In this document: positions 8,254 to 19,210 of the stretch, piece by piece
How positions within the stretch are numbered: position 1 is the stretch's first letter
Layout of the letters: each line of letters starts with the position of its first letter
Origin: Betaproteobacteria bacterium
GTDB lineage: Bacteria; Pseudomonadota; Gammaproteobacteria; Burkholderiales; CAIKXV01
DNA length: 45,982 nucleotides
Direction: 5' to 3'
NCBI GenBank assembly: GCA_947458835.1
Contig: CANHBC010000004.1
Span: 1-45,982, forward strand
The notes under the pieces: model-generated
The model's input: only the letters and a program-made list of their open reading frames with translations
Databases searched by the model: none
What the model was told of the DNA's origin: nothing
Made by a program: the position numbers and the translations under genes

Positions 8254-10353
8254 TCAACCGCCCGAGGCGTCGTCGGCTGCCGCCGCCTTCATGCTCAGGC
8301 GCAGGCGCCCCTTCTCGTCGGCCTCGAGCACCTTCACGCGTACCGCCTGGCCTTCTTTCAGGTGGTCGGACACGTTCGCCACGCGCTCGTTGGCGATCTG
8401 CGAGATGTGCAGCAGGCCATCCTTGCCCGGCAGCACGCTGACGATGGCACCGAAATCGAGCAGCTTGAGCACCGTGCCCTCGTAGATCCGGCCGACCTCG
8501 ACGTCCGCCGTGATCTCCTCGATGCGTTTCTTGGCCAGTGCACTGCCTTCGGCCGACACGCTGGCGATCGTCACCGTGCCGTCTTCGCCGATATCGATCG
8601 ACGTGCCGGTCTCTTCGGTCAGCGCTCGGATGACCGCGCCGCCCTTGCCGATCACGTCGCGGATCTTCTCCGGCTTGATCTTCATCGTGATCATGCGCGG
8701 GGCGAAGTTGGAGATTTCCTCGCGGGCGGTGGACATCGAGCCGCGCATGATGGAGAGAATGTGCATCCGCGCCTCGCGCGCCTGGTGCAGCGCGACGTTC
8801 ATGATCTCCTTGGTAATGCCGGTGATCTTGATGTCCATCTGCAGTGCGGTCACGCCCTGCTCGGTACCTGCGACCTTGAAGTCCATGTCGCCGAGGTGAT
8901 CCTCGTCGCCCAGGATGTCGGTCAGCACCGCGAAGCGGTTGCCGTCCTTGATCAGGCCCATCGCGATGCCGGCGACATGCGCCTTGACCGGCACCCCGGC
9001 GTCCATCAGCGCGAGGCAGCCGCCGCAGACCGAAGCCATCGAGCTCGAGCCGTTCGATTCGGTGATCTCGGACACCACACGGAAGGAGTACGCGAACTCT
9101 TCCGGCGAAGGCAGCACCGCCAGCAGCGCGCGCTTGGCGAGGCGGCCGTGGCCGATCTCGCGCCGCTTGGGCGAACCGACGCGGCCGGTCTCGCCGGTGG
9201 CGTAGGGCGGCATGTTGTAATTCATCATGAACCGGTCGTGGTACTCGCCCTGCAGCGCGTCGATGATCTGTTCGTCGCGCGAGGTGCCCAGCGTGGCCAC
9301 CACGAGTGCCTGCGTCTCGCCACGGGTGAACAGCGCCGAACCGTGCGCACGCGGCAGCAGGCCGGTGCGGACGTTGATCGGACGCACGGTGCGCGTGTCG
9401 CGGCCGTCGATCCGCGGCTCACCGGAGAGGATCTGGTTGCGCACGATGCCGGATTCGATGTCGCCGAAGATGCCCTTGAGCATCTGCGACGAGGGCGCGT
9501 CGGCCCCTTCGGCCAGCGCTGCAATCGCCTTGTCACGGATGGAGTAGACGAGCTTCGAACGGGACTGCTTCTCGCGAATCGCGTAGGCCGCACGCAGGTC
9601 GCCCTCGACCATCTCGCGCATGCGTGCGACAAGCGCCTCGTCCTTCACCGGCGGCGTCCAGTCCCACAGCGGCTTGCCCGCTTCGTCGGCCAGTTCGTTG
9701 ATGGCGTCGATAACCTGCTGCATCTGCTGATGGCCGTAGACGACTGCGCCCAGCATCACGTCTTCGGGCAGCTCGATTGCCTCGGACTCCACCATCAGCA
9801 CCGCCTGCGAGGTGCCGGCCACCACCAGGTTGAGCTGGGAGGTCTTGAGTTCGGTGAGCGTCGGGTTCAGCAGGTACTCGCCGTTGGCGTAGCCGACGCG
9901 GGCGGCGCCGATCGGCCCTTCGAACGGGATGCCGGACAGCGCGAGGGCGGCCGAGGTGCCGATCATCGACAGGATGTCGGAGTCGACTTCCGCGTTCGAC
10001 GACATCACGGTGGCCACTACCTGGACTTCATTGAAGAAGCCCTCGGGGAACAGGGGGCGGATCGGGCGGTCGATCAGGCGCGAGGTCAGGATCTCCTTCT
10101 CGGACGGACGGCCTTCACGCTTGAAGAAGCCGCCCGGGATCTTGCCCGCGGCGTAGGTCCGTTCCTGGTAGTCAACCGTCAGGGGGAAGAAATCCTTGCC
10201 CGGATCGGCCTGCCGCTTGCCGACGACGGTGACCAGCACCACCGTGTCGTCCATGTTCACCATGACCGCGCCGTCGGCCTGGCGGGCGATCTCGCCCGTT
10301 TCGATGGTCAGGGTATGCTTGCCCCATTGCAGGGTCTTGCGCACTGGATTCAA
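8254..10353 (-). CDS. pnp: Polyribonucleotide nucleotidyltransferase (PNPase)
   Basis: Phosphorolytic 3'-to-5' exoribonuclease of the RNA degradosome (699 aa). Two RNase PH domains are visible: one begins near [15 protein letters not shown] with the [15 protein letters not shown] motif, the second contains [25 protein letters not shown] and [16 protein letters not shown]. They are followed by a KH domain ([19 protein letters not shown]) and a C-terminal S1 domain ([31 protein letters not shown]). The start is set at TTG 10353, coding (M)[10 protein letters not shown], with AAAGG upstream. Relatives begin at this residue, and the frame before it is non-homologous. It lies 222 nt after rpsO, as in most proteobacteria. 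Confidence 0.96.
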   Translation of the reverse strand: MNPVRKTLQWGKHTLTIETGEIARQADGAVMVNMDDTVVLVTVVGKRQADPGKDFFPLTVDYQERTYAAGKIPGGFFKREGRPSEKEILTSRLIDRPIRPLFPEGFFNEVQVVATVMSSNAEVDSDILSMIGTSAALALSGIPFEGPIGAARVGYANGEYLLNPTLTELKTSQLNLVVAGTSQAVLMVESEAIELPEDVMLGAVVYGHQQMQQVIDAINELADEAGKPLWDWTPPVKDEALVARMREMVEGDLRAAYAIREKQSRSKLVYSIRDKAIAALAEGADAPSSQMLKGIFGDIESGIVRNQILSGEPRIDGRDTRTVRPINVRTGLLPRAHGSALFTRGETQALVVATLGTSRDEQIIDALQGEYHDRFMMNYNMPPYATGETGRVGSPKRREIGHGRLAKRALLAVLPSPEEFAYSFRVVSEITESNGSSSMASVCGGCLALMDAGVPVKAHVAGIAMGLIKDGNRFAVLTDILGDEDHLGDMDFKVAGTEQGVTALQMDIKITGITKEIMNVALHQAREARMHILSIMRGSMSTAREEISNFAPRMITMKIKPEKIRDVIGKGGAVIRALTEETGTSIDIGEDGTVTIASVSAEGSALAKKRIEEITADVEVGRIYEGTVLKLLDFGAIVSVLPGKDGLLHISQIANERVANVSDHLKEGQAVRVKVLEADEKGRLRLSMKAAAADDASGG

Positions 10354-10541
10354 GGGTCGACCTTTCGGACTCTGTTGTGGCCCGTCATCGACGGGCGGGG
10401 AGTTGGGTGATCCGGAAAGAGGCCGTCCACGCCTTGACTGCAGTACGTACCTGGCGACCTCCGGCGCGGTCCCTGCACCCGGAAGAGGCCACCGCACCAT
10501 GGCGGCGGCAGGCTCCCGTCGAGGGCATCCGCGCTTCGACT

Positions 10542-10566
10542 CGGCCGCAGGCGTCGCGTGCGGCCG
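10542..10566. other. Stem-loop between rpsO and pnp
   Basis: Perfect 8-bp inverted repeat CGGCCGCA / TGCGGCCG around a 9-nt loop, starting about 10 nt after the rpsO stop codon. There is no T-tract. It could stabilise the rpsO 3' end or be an RNase III processing or attenuation element, as is known in this intergenic region of other proteobacteria. Confidence 0.55.
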
Positions 10567-10575
10567 TCTGGGTCT

Positions 10576-10845
10576 CTACTTGCGCAGCCCGAGGCGCTCG
10601 ATCAGGCCGCGGTAGCGGGCCAGGTCGCGATCCTTCAGGTAATCCAGCAGCTTGCGCCGCTTGCTGACCATCTTCAGCAGGCCGCGACGCGAGTGGTGGT
10701 CCTTCATGTTCTTCTGGAAGTGCGAAGTCAGGTCGTTGATGCGCGCGGTGAGCAGCGCGACCTGGACTTCGGACGAACCGGTGTCGGCGGTACCACGCTG
10801 GTACTCTTTGACGACAGCGGCCTTCTGTTCTGCGGTTTGAGCCAT
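10576..10845 (-). CDS. rpsO: 30S ribosomal protein S15
   Basis: 89-aa primary 16S rRNA-binding protein that nucleates the platform of the small subunit. The sequence carries the family core [22 protein letters not shown] in its head region and [21 protein letters not shown] in the rRNA-binding helices, ending in GLRK. It sits between truB and pnp as in most proteobacteria and follows a terminator, so it probably has its own promoter in the 71 nt after truB. Confidence 0.98.
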   Translation of the reverse strand: MAQTAEQKAAVVKEYQRGTADTGSSEVQVALLTARINDLTSHFQKNMKDHHSRRGLLKMVSKRRKLLDYLKDRDLARYRGLIERLGLRK

Positions 10846-10879
10846 GAAATGAAAAGCCCCAGATTTGTGAGTCGTATGG

Positions 10880-10912
10880 AAAAGCCCTGGATTTTACTTT
10901 GAAATCAGGGCC
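10880..10912 (-). terminator. Rho-independent terminator after truB
   Basis: On the minus strand, GCCCT-GATTT pairs with AAATC-(C)-AGGGC around a short loop, followed by TTTT. It lies just after the truB stop codon and would close the rimP-to-truB operon before rpsO. Confidence 0.75.
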
Positions 10913-10916
10913 ACAC

Positions 10917-11990
10917 TCAAGCAGTTTCGCCGTGGACCGGCGCGAGCCCCTCCTCCGGCAGCCGGCCCGTCGGCCCCGTACGGAGCGCGACCAGCCGGAC
11001 TGGACGCAGGCAGACCCGACCGGACACCCCGATCTCGGGTGCCGCCACGCCCAGGAAGACCTGCCCCAACGGCGTCCCACCGGGCTGCATGCGCATCCCG
11101 GGCAGGCCGTCGGGTCCGTAGACCCGGGCCAGTCCGGCGCCTGGCACCAGGGCGTCGGGGCCGGAGGCCGGCAACTCCACCGTGCGGCCCTGCAGCAGTC
11201 CGAGCGCTACCGCGGCTGGCAGCGCTATCGGCGGCAACGCCTGCACCAGGGTATCAACCGGCAGCAGGCTCGCTTCGCGCCCCTTGGCGTCAGCGGATTC
11301 CAGCGTCTCGAGCGTCAGCGCACGGTCAAGCGTGAATGCCCCGACCGAAGTTCGACGCAGCGCGACCAGGTGGGCCACGGTGCCCAGGCGCTCGGCCACC
11401 TGCCCGGCCAGCGTGCGCACATACGTACCCTTGCTGCAGCGGACGGCGAATGTCAGCCGCGGGGCGCACCACTCCACCAGATCGAGCGCATGGATGACGA
11501 CGCTGCGCTCGCTGCGTTCGACCTCACCGCCCGCACGCGCGATGGCATACAGCGGCTGCCCCTGGTGCTTCAGGGCGCTGTACATCGGCGGCAGCTGGGA
11601 CAGCGGCCCCACCAGCCCGGCCAGCACCTGTGCCACCTGCTCGGTCGACAGCGGCGGCACCGGCTGCTCGCTGACGACTTTCCCTTCACGGTCGCCGGTA
11701 TCGGTCGCACTGCCCAACAGCGCAGTGGCCAGATAGCCCTTGTCCGCATCGAGCAGGCCCTGCGAGAACTTCGTCGCGTCGCCGAAGCAGACCGGCAGCA
11801 GTCCGGTGGCCATCGGATCGAGCGTGCCGGTGTGGCCCGCCTTGGCGGCGTTGAAGCATCGCCGCACGCGCTGCAGCGCACCGTTCGAACTCAGTCCTTC
11901 CGGCTTGTCGAGCAGCACCACGCCGTCGATGTCGAGCATCGGCGCCCGGCGACGCTGGGTCCCCCTGGCCTTTCCGGGCACCGTGCTCAC
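10917..11990 (-). CDS. truB: tRNA pseudouridine(55) synthase
   Basis: Makes pseudouridine 55 in the T-loop of tRNAs (357 aa). The N-terminal LLDKPEGLSSN and the catalytic segment GHTGTLDPMATGLLPVC with its essential Asp are clear. Further family motifs are KGYLATALLG and CSKGTYVRTLAGQ. The C-terminal extension is the TruB-specific PUA-like region. The longest start is GTG at 11990, 8 nt after the rbfA stop codon; an ATG at 11939 (MLDIDG) is an alternative close to where many relatives begin. Last gene of the rimP-nusA-infB-rbfA-truB operon. Confidence 0.96.
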   Translation of the reverse strand: MSTVPGKARGTQRRRAPMLDIDGVVLLDKPEGLSSNGALQRVRRCFNAAKAGHTGTLDPMATGLLPVCFGDATKFSQGLLDADKGYLATALLGSATDTGDREGKVVSEQPVPPLSTEQVAQVLAGLVGPLSQLPPMYSALKHQGQPLYAIARAGGEVERSERSVVIHALDLVEWCAPRLTFAVRCSKGTYVRTLAGQVAERLGTVAHLVALRRTSVGAFTLDRALTLETLESADAKGREASLLPVDTLVQALPPIALPAAVALGLLQGRTVELPASGPDALVPGAGLARVYGPDGLPGMRMQPGGTPLGQVFLGVAAPEIGVSGRVCLRPVRLVALRTGPTGRLPEEGLAPVHGETA

Positions 11991-12000
11991 CCGCCCCGGC

Positions 12001-12366
12001 TCAGGATTTCGAACCGGGCTCGTTCGCCTGGTCGATCAGCCGCGACAGGTGCACGCCACGCTCGACTGATTCGTCGTACGCGAAATGCAGCTGCGGCACG
12101 CTGCGCAACAGCAGCCGGTGCCCGAGCTGCGCCCGCAGGAACCCCGCAGCACGCTGCAGGCCGGCCAGGCTGTCGGTCCGTCCAGAGCCATCCTGGTCGA
12201 GCACCGTGAAGAACACCTTCGCATGCGCGAGGTCGGCGGTCACCTCGACATCGGTGATCGTGACCAGGCCGACCTTGGGATCGTCGAGTTCGAGGCGGAT
12301 CAGCCCGGACAGTTCACGCTGGATCTGCTCGGCGACACGGCCGGCCCTGGGATTGCCTCGGCGCAC
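12001..12366 (-). CDS. rbfA: 30S ribosome-binding factor A
   Basis: Small KH-fold protein (121 aa) needed for late maturation of the 16S rRNA 5' end and for cold adaptation. The family pattern is clear: RVAEQIQRELSGLI near the start, then VTITDVEVTADLAHAKVFFTVL, and LGHRLLLRSVPQLHFAYDESVERG. The GTG start overlaps the infB stop codon in a TAGTG arrangement, implying translational coupling to infB. Confidence 0.96.
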   Translation of the reverse strand: MRRGNPRAGRVAEQIQRELSGLIRLELDDPKVGLVTITDVEVTADLAHAKVFFTVLDQDGSGRTDSLAGLQRAAGFLRAQLGHRLLLRSVPQLHFAYDESVERGVHLSRLIDQANEPGSKS

Positions 12367-15215
12367 TAGAGGGTACGCTCGACTTCGACGACCTCGAACG
12401 CCTCGAGCTGGTCACCGACCGCGATGTCGTTGTAGTTCTTCAGCGACAGACCGCACTCGAAGCCGGACTTGACCTCGCGCACGTCGTCCTTGAAGCGCTT
12501 CAGCGAATCGAGCTCGCCCGTGTACACGACCACGTTGTCGCGCAGCAGCCGGATCTGCGCACCACGCCGGATCAGGCCTTCGGTCACGTAGCAGCCAGCG
12601 ACCACGCCCACCTTGGAGATGCGGAACACCTGGCGGATCTCGACCAGGCCCAGGATCGACTCCTTGCGATCGGGCGTGAGCATGCCCGACAGCGCGGCCT
12701 TCACCTCGTCGACCACGTCATAGATGATGTCGTGGTAGCGCACGTCGACGCCGGAGCTCTCGATCAGCTTGCGTGCCGTGGCATCGGCGCGCGTGTTGAA
12801 TCCGATCACTACCGCCCGCGATGCCAGCGCCAGGTTCACGTCCGACTCGGTGATCGCACCGACCGCGCTGTGCACGATCGTCACCTTCACCTCGTCGGTG
12901 GACAGCTTGAGCAGCGACTGGACCAGCGCCTCCGCCGAGCCCTGCACGTCCGCCTTGATGACCAGCGCAAGCGACTTCGCGGCGCCTTCGCCGACGCTAT
13001 CGAACAGGTTCTCGAGCTTGGCGGACTGCTGTTTGGCCAGGCGGACGTCACGGAACTTGCCCTGCCTGAACAGGGCGATCTCGCGCGCCTTGCGCTCGTC
13101 GCCCAGCGCCACCACCTCTTCGCCGGCACTGGGCACGTCGGACAGGCCCTGGATCTCGACCGGGATCGACGGGCCGGCCTCTGCCACCGGCTTGCCGTTC
13201 TCGTCGAGCATCGCGCGCACCTTGCCGAACGACGTGCCGGCCAGCACCACGTCGCCGCGCTTGAGCGTGCCGGACTGAACCAGCACCGTGGCCACCGGGC
13301 CACGTCCCTTGTCGAGACGCGCCTCGATCACCAGGCCCCGGGCCGGCGCGTTGCGGGCAGCCTTGAGCTCGAGGATCTCGACCTGCAGCAGCAGGCCCTC
13401 GAGCAGGGTGTCGATGCCCTGCCCGGTCTTCGCCGACACCTCGATGAACTGCGTATCGCCGCCCCAGTCCTCGGGCACCACTTCCTGGGCCGCCAGTTCC
13501 TGCTTGATGCGATCGACGTTCGCCTCCGGCTTGTCGATCTTGTTCACGGCGACCAGCAGCGGCACCTGCGCCGCCTTGGCATGGCGCACCGCCTCGATCG
13601 TCTGCGGCATCACGCCGTCGTCCGCCGCAACCACCAGCACGACCACGTCGGTGGCCTTGGCACCACGCGCACGCATCGCGGTGAAAGCCTCGTGGCCGGG
13701 GGTATCGAGGAAGGTGATGATGCCCTGGGGCGTCTCGACGTGGTAGGCACCGATGTGCTGGGTGATGCCACCGGCCTCGCCGCTGGCCACCCGAGTGCGC
13801 CGGATGTAGTCGAGCAGCGAAGTCTTGCCGTGGTCGACGTGACCCATCACGGTGACCACAGGCGCGCGCGGCTCGAGCACCAGTTCCTCGTGCGGCTGCG
13901 CCTCGACCAGGAACGCCTCCGGGTCGTCGAGCTTGGCTGGCTTGGCCACGTGGCCCATCTCGCCCACCAGGATCATCGCGGTTTCCTGGTCGAGCACCTG
14001 GTTGATGGTGGCCATCGTGCCGAGCTTCATCAGGTGCTTGATCACCTCGGCCGCCTTGATCGACATCTTCTGGGCCAGCGCGCCGACGGTGATCGTCTCC
14101 GGCACCAGCACCTCATGCACCACAGGCTCCGGCGCGCTGAAACCATTGCCGCCGTCGTCATCGCCGCGACCGCGACCGCCCGGCCCGCGCCCACCGCGCC
14201 AGCCGTGCGCGCCCATCACGTCGCCGCGCGTCTTGATCGAGCGGCGCTTCAGGTTCGGGTCCTGCCAGGGCGTGACTTCCTTCTTCTTGGCAGTCTTCTT
14301 CTCGGCCTTGGCTGCGCGATCCTCTGGCTTGACCACCGGCTTGTGCAGCGTGCCGGGTTGCGTCGGAGCGAGCTTTTCAGTGCCCGGTCGCACCGGTGCG
14401 ACCGGCGCGGGCGGCGGCTGTGCAGCCGCGAGCGCGGCCGCTGCGGCCGCCTGCTTGCGACGGGCCTCGGCCTCCTGCTTGGCACGCAGTTCAGCGAGCT
14501 GCCGCGCGGCAAGCGCCTCGGCGCGCTTGGCCTCGGCTTCGCGCAGCGCCAGTTCGGCGGCGTCGAGCACCGGGCCCGGACGGGTACGCACGACGGTGCG
14601 CGGCACGGCGGCCGGAGGCTGCGTCAATGTCGCGGCCGGGGTCGACGCGGAGGGCGCGGGCACTTCCGCTGCGGCAGCAGGAGCAGGAGCAGGAGCAGGC
14701 TCCGGCTCTGCGGGGACCTCGGGTACCGGCTCGGGCTCGGGCTCCGGCTCGGGCTCCGGCTCGACAGCCACCACGGGTTCGGGCTCCGGCTCGGGTACCG
14801 GTGCCGGCTCGGGCGCGACCACCTCCGGCATCACCTCGGCGATTAACTCGGGCACTGCTTCGGCAGCCGGTGCAGCAGCCTCGGAGGCCGCGGCCGCAGG
14901 CGTAGCTTCGTTGGAGTCCCGCTTCACGAACACGCGCTTCTTCCGCACCTCGACCTGGATCGTGCGCGGGCGACCGGTGGAATCGGACTTCTTGATCTCC
15001 GTCGTCTGCTTGCGCGTGAGCGTGATCTTGCCCTTGCTCTCGTTGGCCCCATGCACGCGGCGCAGATAGTCGAGCAGCTGGGTCTTGTCCTGCTCGGTCA
15101 GCGGTGCGTTCTCCGCGAGCGGCCGGCTGACGCCGGCGGCCTGCAGCTGCTCGAGCAGCAGTGCCGGCTGCACGCCCAGCTCTTTCGCGAATTGGGTTAC
15201 GTTCATTTCTGCCAT
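12366..15215 (-). CDS. infB: Translation initiation factor IF-2
   Basis: GTPase (949 aa) that brings fMet-tRNA to the 30S subunit. Starts [14 protein letters not shown], the IF2 N-terminal domain, with GGAGC upstream; a frame running to 15341 is non-homologous. A long linker follows. About residues 130-175 are almost entirely Glu-Pro and Ala-Pro repeats and are probably an unfolded spacer. The G domain begins near residue 455 with [16 protein letters not shown], then DTPGHEAF and NKIDKPEA, followed by domains II-IV. The length and acidic, low-complexity linker are typical of betaproteobacterial IF2. The end overlaps rbfA by one base. Confidence 0.97.
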   Translation of the reverse strand: MAEMNVTQFAKELGVQPALLLEQLQAAGVSRPLAENAPLTEQDKTQLLDYLRRVHGANESKGKITLTRKQTTEIKKSDSTGRPRTIQVEVRKKRVFVKRDSNEATPAAAASEAAAPAAEAVPELIAEVMPEVVAPEPAPVPEPEPEPVVAVEPEPEPEPEPEPVPEVPAEPEPAPAPAPAAAAEVPAPSASTPAATLTQPPAAVPRTVVRTRPGPVLDAAELALREAEAKRAEALAARQLAELRAKQEAEARRKQAAAAAALAAAQPPPAPVAPVRPGTEKLAPTQPGTLHKPVVKPEDRAAKAEKKTAKKKEVTPWQDPNLKRRSIKTRGDVMGAHGWRGGRGPGGRGRGDDDGGNGFSAPEPVVHEVLVPETITVGALAQKMSIKAAEVIKHLMKLGTMATINQVLDQETAMILVGEMGHVAKPAKLDDPEAFLVEAQPHEELVLEPRAPVVTVMGHVDHGKTSLLDYIRRTRVASGEAGGITQHIGAYHVETPQGIITFLDTPGHEAFTAMRARGAKATDVVVLVVAADDGVMPQTIEAVRHAKAAQVPLLVAVNKIDKPEANVDRIKQELAAQEVVPEDWGGDTQFIEVSAKTGQGIDTLLEGLLLQVEILELKAARNAPARGLVIEARLDKGRGPVATVLVQSGTLKRGDVVLAGTSFGKVRAMLDENGKPVAEAGPSIPVEIQGLSDVPSAGEEVVALGDERKAREIALFRQGKFRDVRLAKQQSAKLENLFDSVGEGAAKSLALVIKADVQGSAEALVQSLLKLSTDEVKVTIVHSAVGAITESDVNLALASRAVVIGFNTRADATARKLIESSGVDVRYHDIIYDVVDEVKAALSGMLTPDRKESILGLVEIRQVFRISKVGVVAGCYVTEGLIRRGAQIRLLRDNVVVYTGELDSLKRFKDDVREVKSGFECGLSLKNYNDIAVGDQLEAFEVVEVERTL
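14700..14820. repeat. Low-complexity Glu-Pro repeat tract inside infB
   Basis: The hexamer GGCTCG/GGCTCC recurs in tandem (densest at about 14727-14764), encoding alternating Pro and Glu on the minus strand, with a flanking AGGAGC repeat near 14680-14700. The frame is kept, so this is a coding minisatellite in the IF2 linker and likely length-variable between strains. Confidence 0.8.
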
Positions 15216-15309
15216 CTGTTGCTCCGGTCGGCGGGAAGGCCCCGCCTGGTTTTGCGCACGGCTGCCGCGTCCCGGCCGCCTGCCCCGAGGTATTCCGTGT
15301 TGCCCGACG

Positions 15310-16797
15310 CTAGCTCGACTGCTCCGAGAACCACGGCGCACGCGCCGCCATGATCAGCTGCTTCGCCCGCTCGGCGTCCATCTGGGTGATCTCGACCAGG
15401 TCGTCGACTGCCAGGTCTGCGAGGTCATCCTTGGTCTTCACGCCATTGCGCGCCAGCAGGCGGGCCGTGGGGTTGTCCATGCCATCGAGCGTCAGCAGGT
15501 CCTCGACGTCGTGGCCGACCTGCTCCTCGCTGGCGATCGCCTCGGTGAGCAGCGCGTTGCGCGCGCGCGTGCGCAACTCGTTCACCGTGTCCTCGTCGAA
15601 CGACTCGATCTCGAGCATCTCGGAGATCGGCACGTAGGCGATCTCTTCCAGCGTGCTGAAGCCTTCCTCGACGAGGATGTCGGCGACCTCCTGGTCGACG
15701 TCCAGCCGTTCCATGAACAGCGCGCGCACGGTGGCAGTCTCCTGCTCCTTCTTACGCTGCGACTCGTCCTCGGTCATGATGTTGAGCTGCCAGCCGGTGA
15801 GTTCGCTCGCCAGCCGGACGTTCTGGCCACCGCGGCCGATCGCCTGCGGCAGGTTGTCACCATCGACCACGATGTCCATCGTGTGCTTCTCTTCGTCGAC
15901 CACGATGCTGCTGACGTCGGCCGGCGCGAGCGCGTTGATCACGAACTGCGCCGGGTCTGGCGACCACAGGATGATGTCGACGCGTTCGCCGGCGAGCTCG
16001 CCGGTGACCGCCTGCACGCGCGAACCGCGCATGCCCACGCAGGTGCCGATCGGATCGATGCGCTGGTCGTTGGACTTCACCGCGATCTTCGCGCGCACGC
16101 CGGGGTCGCGAGCAGCCGACTTGATCTCGAGCAGGCCCTCTTCGATCTCGGGCACCTCGAGCTGGAACAGCCGCACCAGGAACTCGGGCGACACGCGCGA
16201 CAGGATCAGCTGCGGTCCGCGTACGCCGCGGTCGATGCGCAGCAGGCAGGCGCGCACGCGATCGCCCACGCGCAGGTTCTCCTTCGGAACCATCTGGTCG
16301 CGCGGCAGCACCGCCTCGAGACGACCGGTCTCGATGATCGCGTTGCCGCGCTCCAGGCGCTTGATCGCGCCCGACACCAGGTGTTCCTTGCGCGCGAGGA
16401 AGTCGCTCAGGATCTGCTCGCGCTCGGCGTCGCGGATCTTCTGCAGGATCACCTGCTTGGCGGCCTGCGCGCCGATGCGACCGAAGTCGACCGGCTCCAG
16501 CGGCTGCTCGATGTAGCCGCCCACCTCGATGTCGGGCTGCTCTTCCTTCGCCTCGGCCAGCAGGTACTGCTGGTCCATGATCACTTCCTCGGTCTCGTCG
16601 GGCACGACGAGCCAGCGGCGGAATGCACTGTAGTCGCCGGTCTCGCGATCGATCGACACGCGGACGTCGACGTCCTCCTTGAAGCGCTTCTTGGTAGCCG
16701 AGGCGAGCGCCATCTCGAGCGCCGTGAAGACGATCTCGCGTTCGACGTTCTTCTCGCGCGCCAGCGCATCAACCATCAACAGGATGTCGCGACTCAT
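15310..16797 (-). CDS. nusA: Transcription termination/antitermination factor NusA
   Basis: Binds RNA polymerase and nascent RNA to modulate pausing, termination and antitermination (495 aa). Starts [18 protein letters not shown] behind GGAGG at 16797. The N-terminal polymerase-binding domain is followed by the S1 region ([20 protein letters not shown]) and two KH domains ([17 protein letters not shown] and [21 protein letters not shown]). At the C-terminus are the two acidic helical repeats seen in beta- and gammaproteobacterial NusA. It sits 13 nt after rimP and 94 nt before infB. Confidence 0.97.
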   Translation of the reverse strand: MSRDILLMVDALAREKNVEREIVFTALEMALASATKKRFKEDVDVRVSIDRETGDYSAFRRWLVVPDETEEVIMDQQYLLAEAKEEQPDIEVGGYIEQPLEPVDFGRIGAQAAKQVILQKIRDAEREQILSDFLARKEHLVSGAIKRLERGNAIIETGRLEAVLPRDQMVPKENLRVGDRVRACLLRIDRGVRGPQLILSRVSPEFLVRLFQLEVPEIEEGLLEIKSAARDPGVRAKIAVKSNDQRIDPIGTCVGMRGSRVQAVTGELAGERVDIILWSPDPAQFVINALAPADVSSIVVDEEKHTMDIVVDGDNLPQAIGRGGQNVRLASELTGWQLNIMTEDESQRKKEQETATVRALFMERLDVDQEVADILVEEGFSTLEEIAYVPISEMLEIESFDEDTVNELRTRARNALLTEAIASEEQVGHDVEDLLTLDGMDNPTARLLARNGVKTKDDLADLAVDDLVEITQMDAERAKQLIMAARAPWFSEQSS

Positions 16798-16810
16798 TGC
16801 ATACCCTCCA

Positions 16811-17254
16811 CTACAGCTTCGGCACCAGCCGGGCGCGATCGAGATTCGCGAACTCCAGCCTGACCGGTTGACCTTCGACCTCGAGCTCGAACGCGAGCTC
16901 GTCCGCCGCGCGAATCGCGCCCGTGAAATTGCGCCGGCCGGAGACCGGCGCCCGCATCGTGACCCTGACCTGCTCACCGGCAAAGCGCTGGAAGTCGGTG
17001 ACCTTGCGCAGCGGGCGATCGAGCCCGGGCGAAGACACCTCCAGGCGGTCGTAGTCGATCGACTCAACCGCGAACAGCTGCGTCAGGTGCTTGCTCACGC
17101 GCTCGCAGTCGTCCAGACCGATGCCTTCCGGCCCGTCGATGAACACACGCAGCAGACGTGACCGGCCCTGGCCGAACTCGAGGTCGACCAGTTCGTAGCC
17201 GAGTGTGCCAAGGGCGGTTTCGACCACGGAGGAAACGGAAGCGGCGGCAGTCAT
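16811..17254 (-). CDS. rimP: Ribosome maturation factor RimP
   Basis: 147-aa 30S assembly factor. Visible signatures are [22 protein letters not shown], the ISKHLTQLF-like [10 protein letters not shown] segment, [14 protein letters not shown] and a C-terminal SH3-like barrel ending in RARLVPKL. First gene of the rimP-nusA-infB-rbfA-truB operon. The promoter should lie in the 310-bp region upstream; no tRNA-fMet gene is found there, unlike in Escherichia coli. Confidence 0.96.
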   Translation of the reverse strand: MTAAASVSSVVETALGTLGYELVDLEFGQGRSRLLRVFIDGPEGIGLDDCERVSKHLTQLFAVESIDYDRLEVSSPGLDRPLRKVTDFQRFAGEQVRVTMRAPVSGRRNFTGAIRAADELAFELEVEGQPVRLEFANLDRARLVPKL

Positions 17255-17564
17255 CTGGGGACGTCAGGAGGGCAGGAAGCTTCGGGGGAATCGACGACGG
17301 GCCGGTCGACGAAGCCGACCAGCCGGACACGGCGCAGCCACGAGCGGTGCGGGACCGCCGCGGCGCGGGAACAGGCGCACGGATGATGGAACACGCGCCG
17401 TACCGGGCTCGACCGCAGCGCACGAATCCGACGCATTAATGCAACGCACAAATGAAAAATGGGCCGCAGCCCACTTAACATCCTGAATCGTAGCAGAAAA
17501 CGCAGGCCAATGAAATGCCTTCGAGGCTGCGACGCGCACCTGCACGCGCCGCAGCGTGCCTGAA
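17255..17564. other. Intergenic region upstream of rimP
   Basis: About 310 bases without a gene. They contain the terminator of the upstream protease gene (17453-17475) and presumably the promoter of the rimP operon. An AT-richer patch around 17435-17460 (GCATTAATGC) may be promoter-related, but no convincing hexamer pair was found. Confidence 0.5.
17453..17475 (-). terminator. Rho-independent terminator after the DegP-like protease gene
   Basis: On the minus strand the stem TGGGC/GCCCA with a TGCG tetraloop, extendable by G-T and A-T pairs, is followed by a short T-run. It lies about 90 nt past the protease stop codon. Confidence 0.7.
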
Positions 17565-19046
17565 TCAGCCGTTCGGCTCGATGCGCAGCGGAATGTAGAT
17601 CGAGTTTTCGCCGCGCCGCACCAGCAACGCCACGTTCCGGCCTCGCTCGAACTGCCCCATCAGCGCGTTGAACTGCTCGGCGCTCTTGATCTCGACGTTG
17701 TTGATCGCCACCACCACGTCGCCGCGGCGGATGCCGGCCCGCGCGGCGTTGCCCTGGGCCTCCTCGACGAGCACTCCGGCGCCGATGCGCTGCTGGGAAC
17801 GCTGCTCGGCAGTCAGGTCGACCACCGCGAGGCCCTGCCGGGCCTGGGCCCGCGGAACGTTGTTCGGCGGCACCGATGGAGCCTGGCCCTGGGGCCCGGG
17901 CTGGCCCCGTTGCGGACCGCGAGGGTTGGCCTTCTCGTCGGGCGTGTCGGCGACCATCACACTGAGCTCGCGCGACTGGCCCTTGCGCCACACCTCGACC
18001 GGAACCTTGCTGCCGGGTCGCGTAGAGGCAACGATCCGCGGCAGGTCGCTGGAGGATCCGACCACCTTGCCGTCGAAGCGCAGGATGATGTCGCTCGGCT
18101 CGATGCCACCCAACTGCGCCGGACCGCCGCGCTCCAGCGAATTGACCAGCGCACCGGTGGGCTTCTTCAGCCCGAACGACTCCGCCAGCTCCTTCGAGAC
18201 TTCCTGGATGACCACGCCGATCCGACCGCGGGCGACGCGGCCGGTACTGCGCAGCTGCGCCACGACGTCCATCGCGACATCGATGGGAATCGCGAAGGAA
18301 AGCCCCATGAAGCCGCCGGTGCGGCTGTAGATCTGGGAGTTGATGCCGATCACCTCGCCGCGCAGGTTGAACAGCGGACCGCCCGAGTTGCCCGGGTTGA
18401 TCGCGACGTCGGTCTGGATGAACGGAACGAAGTTCTCCTGCGGCAGGGCGCGGCCCTTAGCGCTGACGATGCCGGCGGTGACGCTGTTGTCGAATCCGAA
18501 CGGAGAGCCGATCGCCACCACCCACTCGCCGACGCGCAGCCGGTTCGCGTCGCCCAGTGCCACGCGCGGCAGCCCGGTCGCCTCGATCTTCAGCAGTGCG
18601 ATGTCGGTCCGGCGATCGGAGCCGATCAGCTTCGCGCGGAATTCGCGCTTGTCGGTCAGGCGGACGGTGATGTCGTCGGCTCCGTCGACCACGTGCGCGT
18701 TGGTCAGGATGAAGCCGTCGTTGCTGATGATGAAGCCGGAACCCAGGGAGCGCGACTCCTGCTCGCGCGGGCTGGGTGCCCCGGGATTCGGGGGCAGGAA
18801 GCGGCGGAAGAACTCGAAGAACGGGTCGTCCTCCGGAATGTTGGGAAACTGCGGCAGCCCGCGCGGACCGCCTCCGCGCGCCATCTGCGTGGTGGATGTG
18901 GAGATGTTGACCACCGCCCCGCCCTGCCGCTCGACGAGTTCGGCGAAGTCGGGCAGCACGACCTGCGCATGGACCGGCGACAGCGGCAACAGCAGCGCAA
19001 GGGCCAACAGCAGTGCGGCAATGCAGGCGTAAGGGCGACGGATCAT
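17565..19046 (-). CDS. DegP/MucD-type periplasmic serine endoprotease (DegQ/HtrA family)
   Basis: Quality-control protease of the envelope (493 aa). A signal peptide (hydrophobic core residues 8-23, likely cleavage after VHA) precedes a trypsin-like domain with the triad H118 (TNAHVV), D148 (RTDIALLK) and S221 (NPGNSGGP). Two PDZ domains follow, at roughly 255-345 and 395-490. The Gly/Pro-rich linker between them is long. The start is uncertain: GTG at 19079 and ATG at 19058 are in frame, none with a good ribosome binding site; 19046 gives the most typical signal peptide. It is the last gene after rpoE-rseA-rseB, as for mucD in pseudomonads and many betaproteobacteria, with 164 nt before it, so it may have its own sigma-E promoter. 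Confidence 0.94.
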   Translation of the reverse strand: MIRRPYACIAALLLALALLLPLSPVHAQVVLPDFAELVERQGGAVVNISTSTTQMARGGGPRGLPQFPNIPEDDPFFEFFRRFLPPNPGAPSPREQESRSLGSGFIISNDGFILTNAHVVDGADDITVRLTDKREFRAKLIGSDRRTDIALLKIEATGLPRVALGDANRLRVGEWVVAIGSPFGFDNSVTAGIVSAKGRALPQENFVPFIQTDVAINPGNSGGPLFNLRGEVIGINSQIYSRTGGFMGLSFAIPIDVAMDVVAQLRSTGRVARGRIGVVIQEVSKELAESFGLKKPTGALVNSLERGGPAQLGGIEPSDIILRFDGKVVGSSSDLPRIVASTRPGSKVPVEVWRKGQSRELSVMVADTPDEKANPRGPQRGQPGPQGQAPSVPPNNVPRAQARQGLAVVDLTAEQRSQQRIGAGVLVEEAQGNAARAGIRRGDVVVAINNVEIKSAEQFNALMGQFERGRNVALLVRRGENSIYIPLRIEPNG

Positions 19047-19210
19047 TTGGCAGACCATGGGGACGTGGGGACGGACCACGGGGCGGGTGCCCCGCGCACG
19101 ACGGCACCGCGAGCGTCAAGCGCAACGGCAGCGTTCCGGAACATAGGCGCCACGACCGGCAAAAACAAGTGTGACTCCGCTGACCGCGCGCTGCGGCCCG
19201 CGCCGCCGCG

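Noticed and set aside
8203-10410. 735-residue open frame on the plus strand opposite pnp
   Set aside because: Antisense shadow of a highly conserved gene in GC-rich DNA; no recognisable domains. The same applies to long frames opposite infB (12732-14846), the protease gene (17556-19415) and the acyl-CoA genes (33531-35992).
17255-17564. A tRNA-fMet gene in front of rimP, as in Escherichia coli
   Set aside because: No cloverleaf could be drawn in this region.
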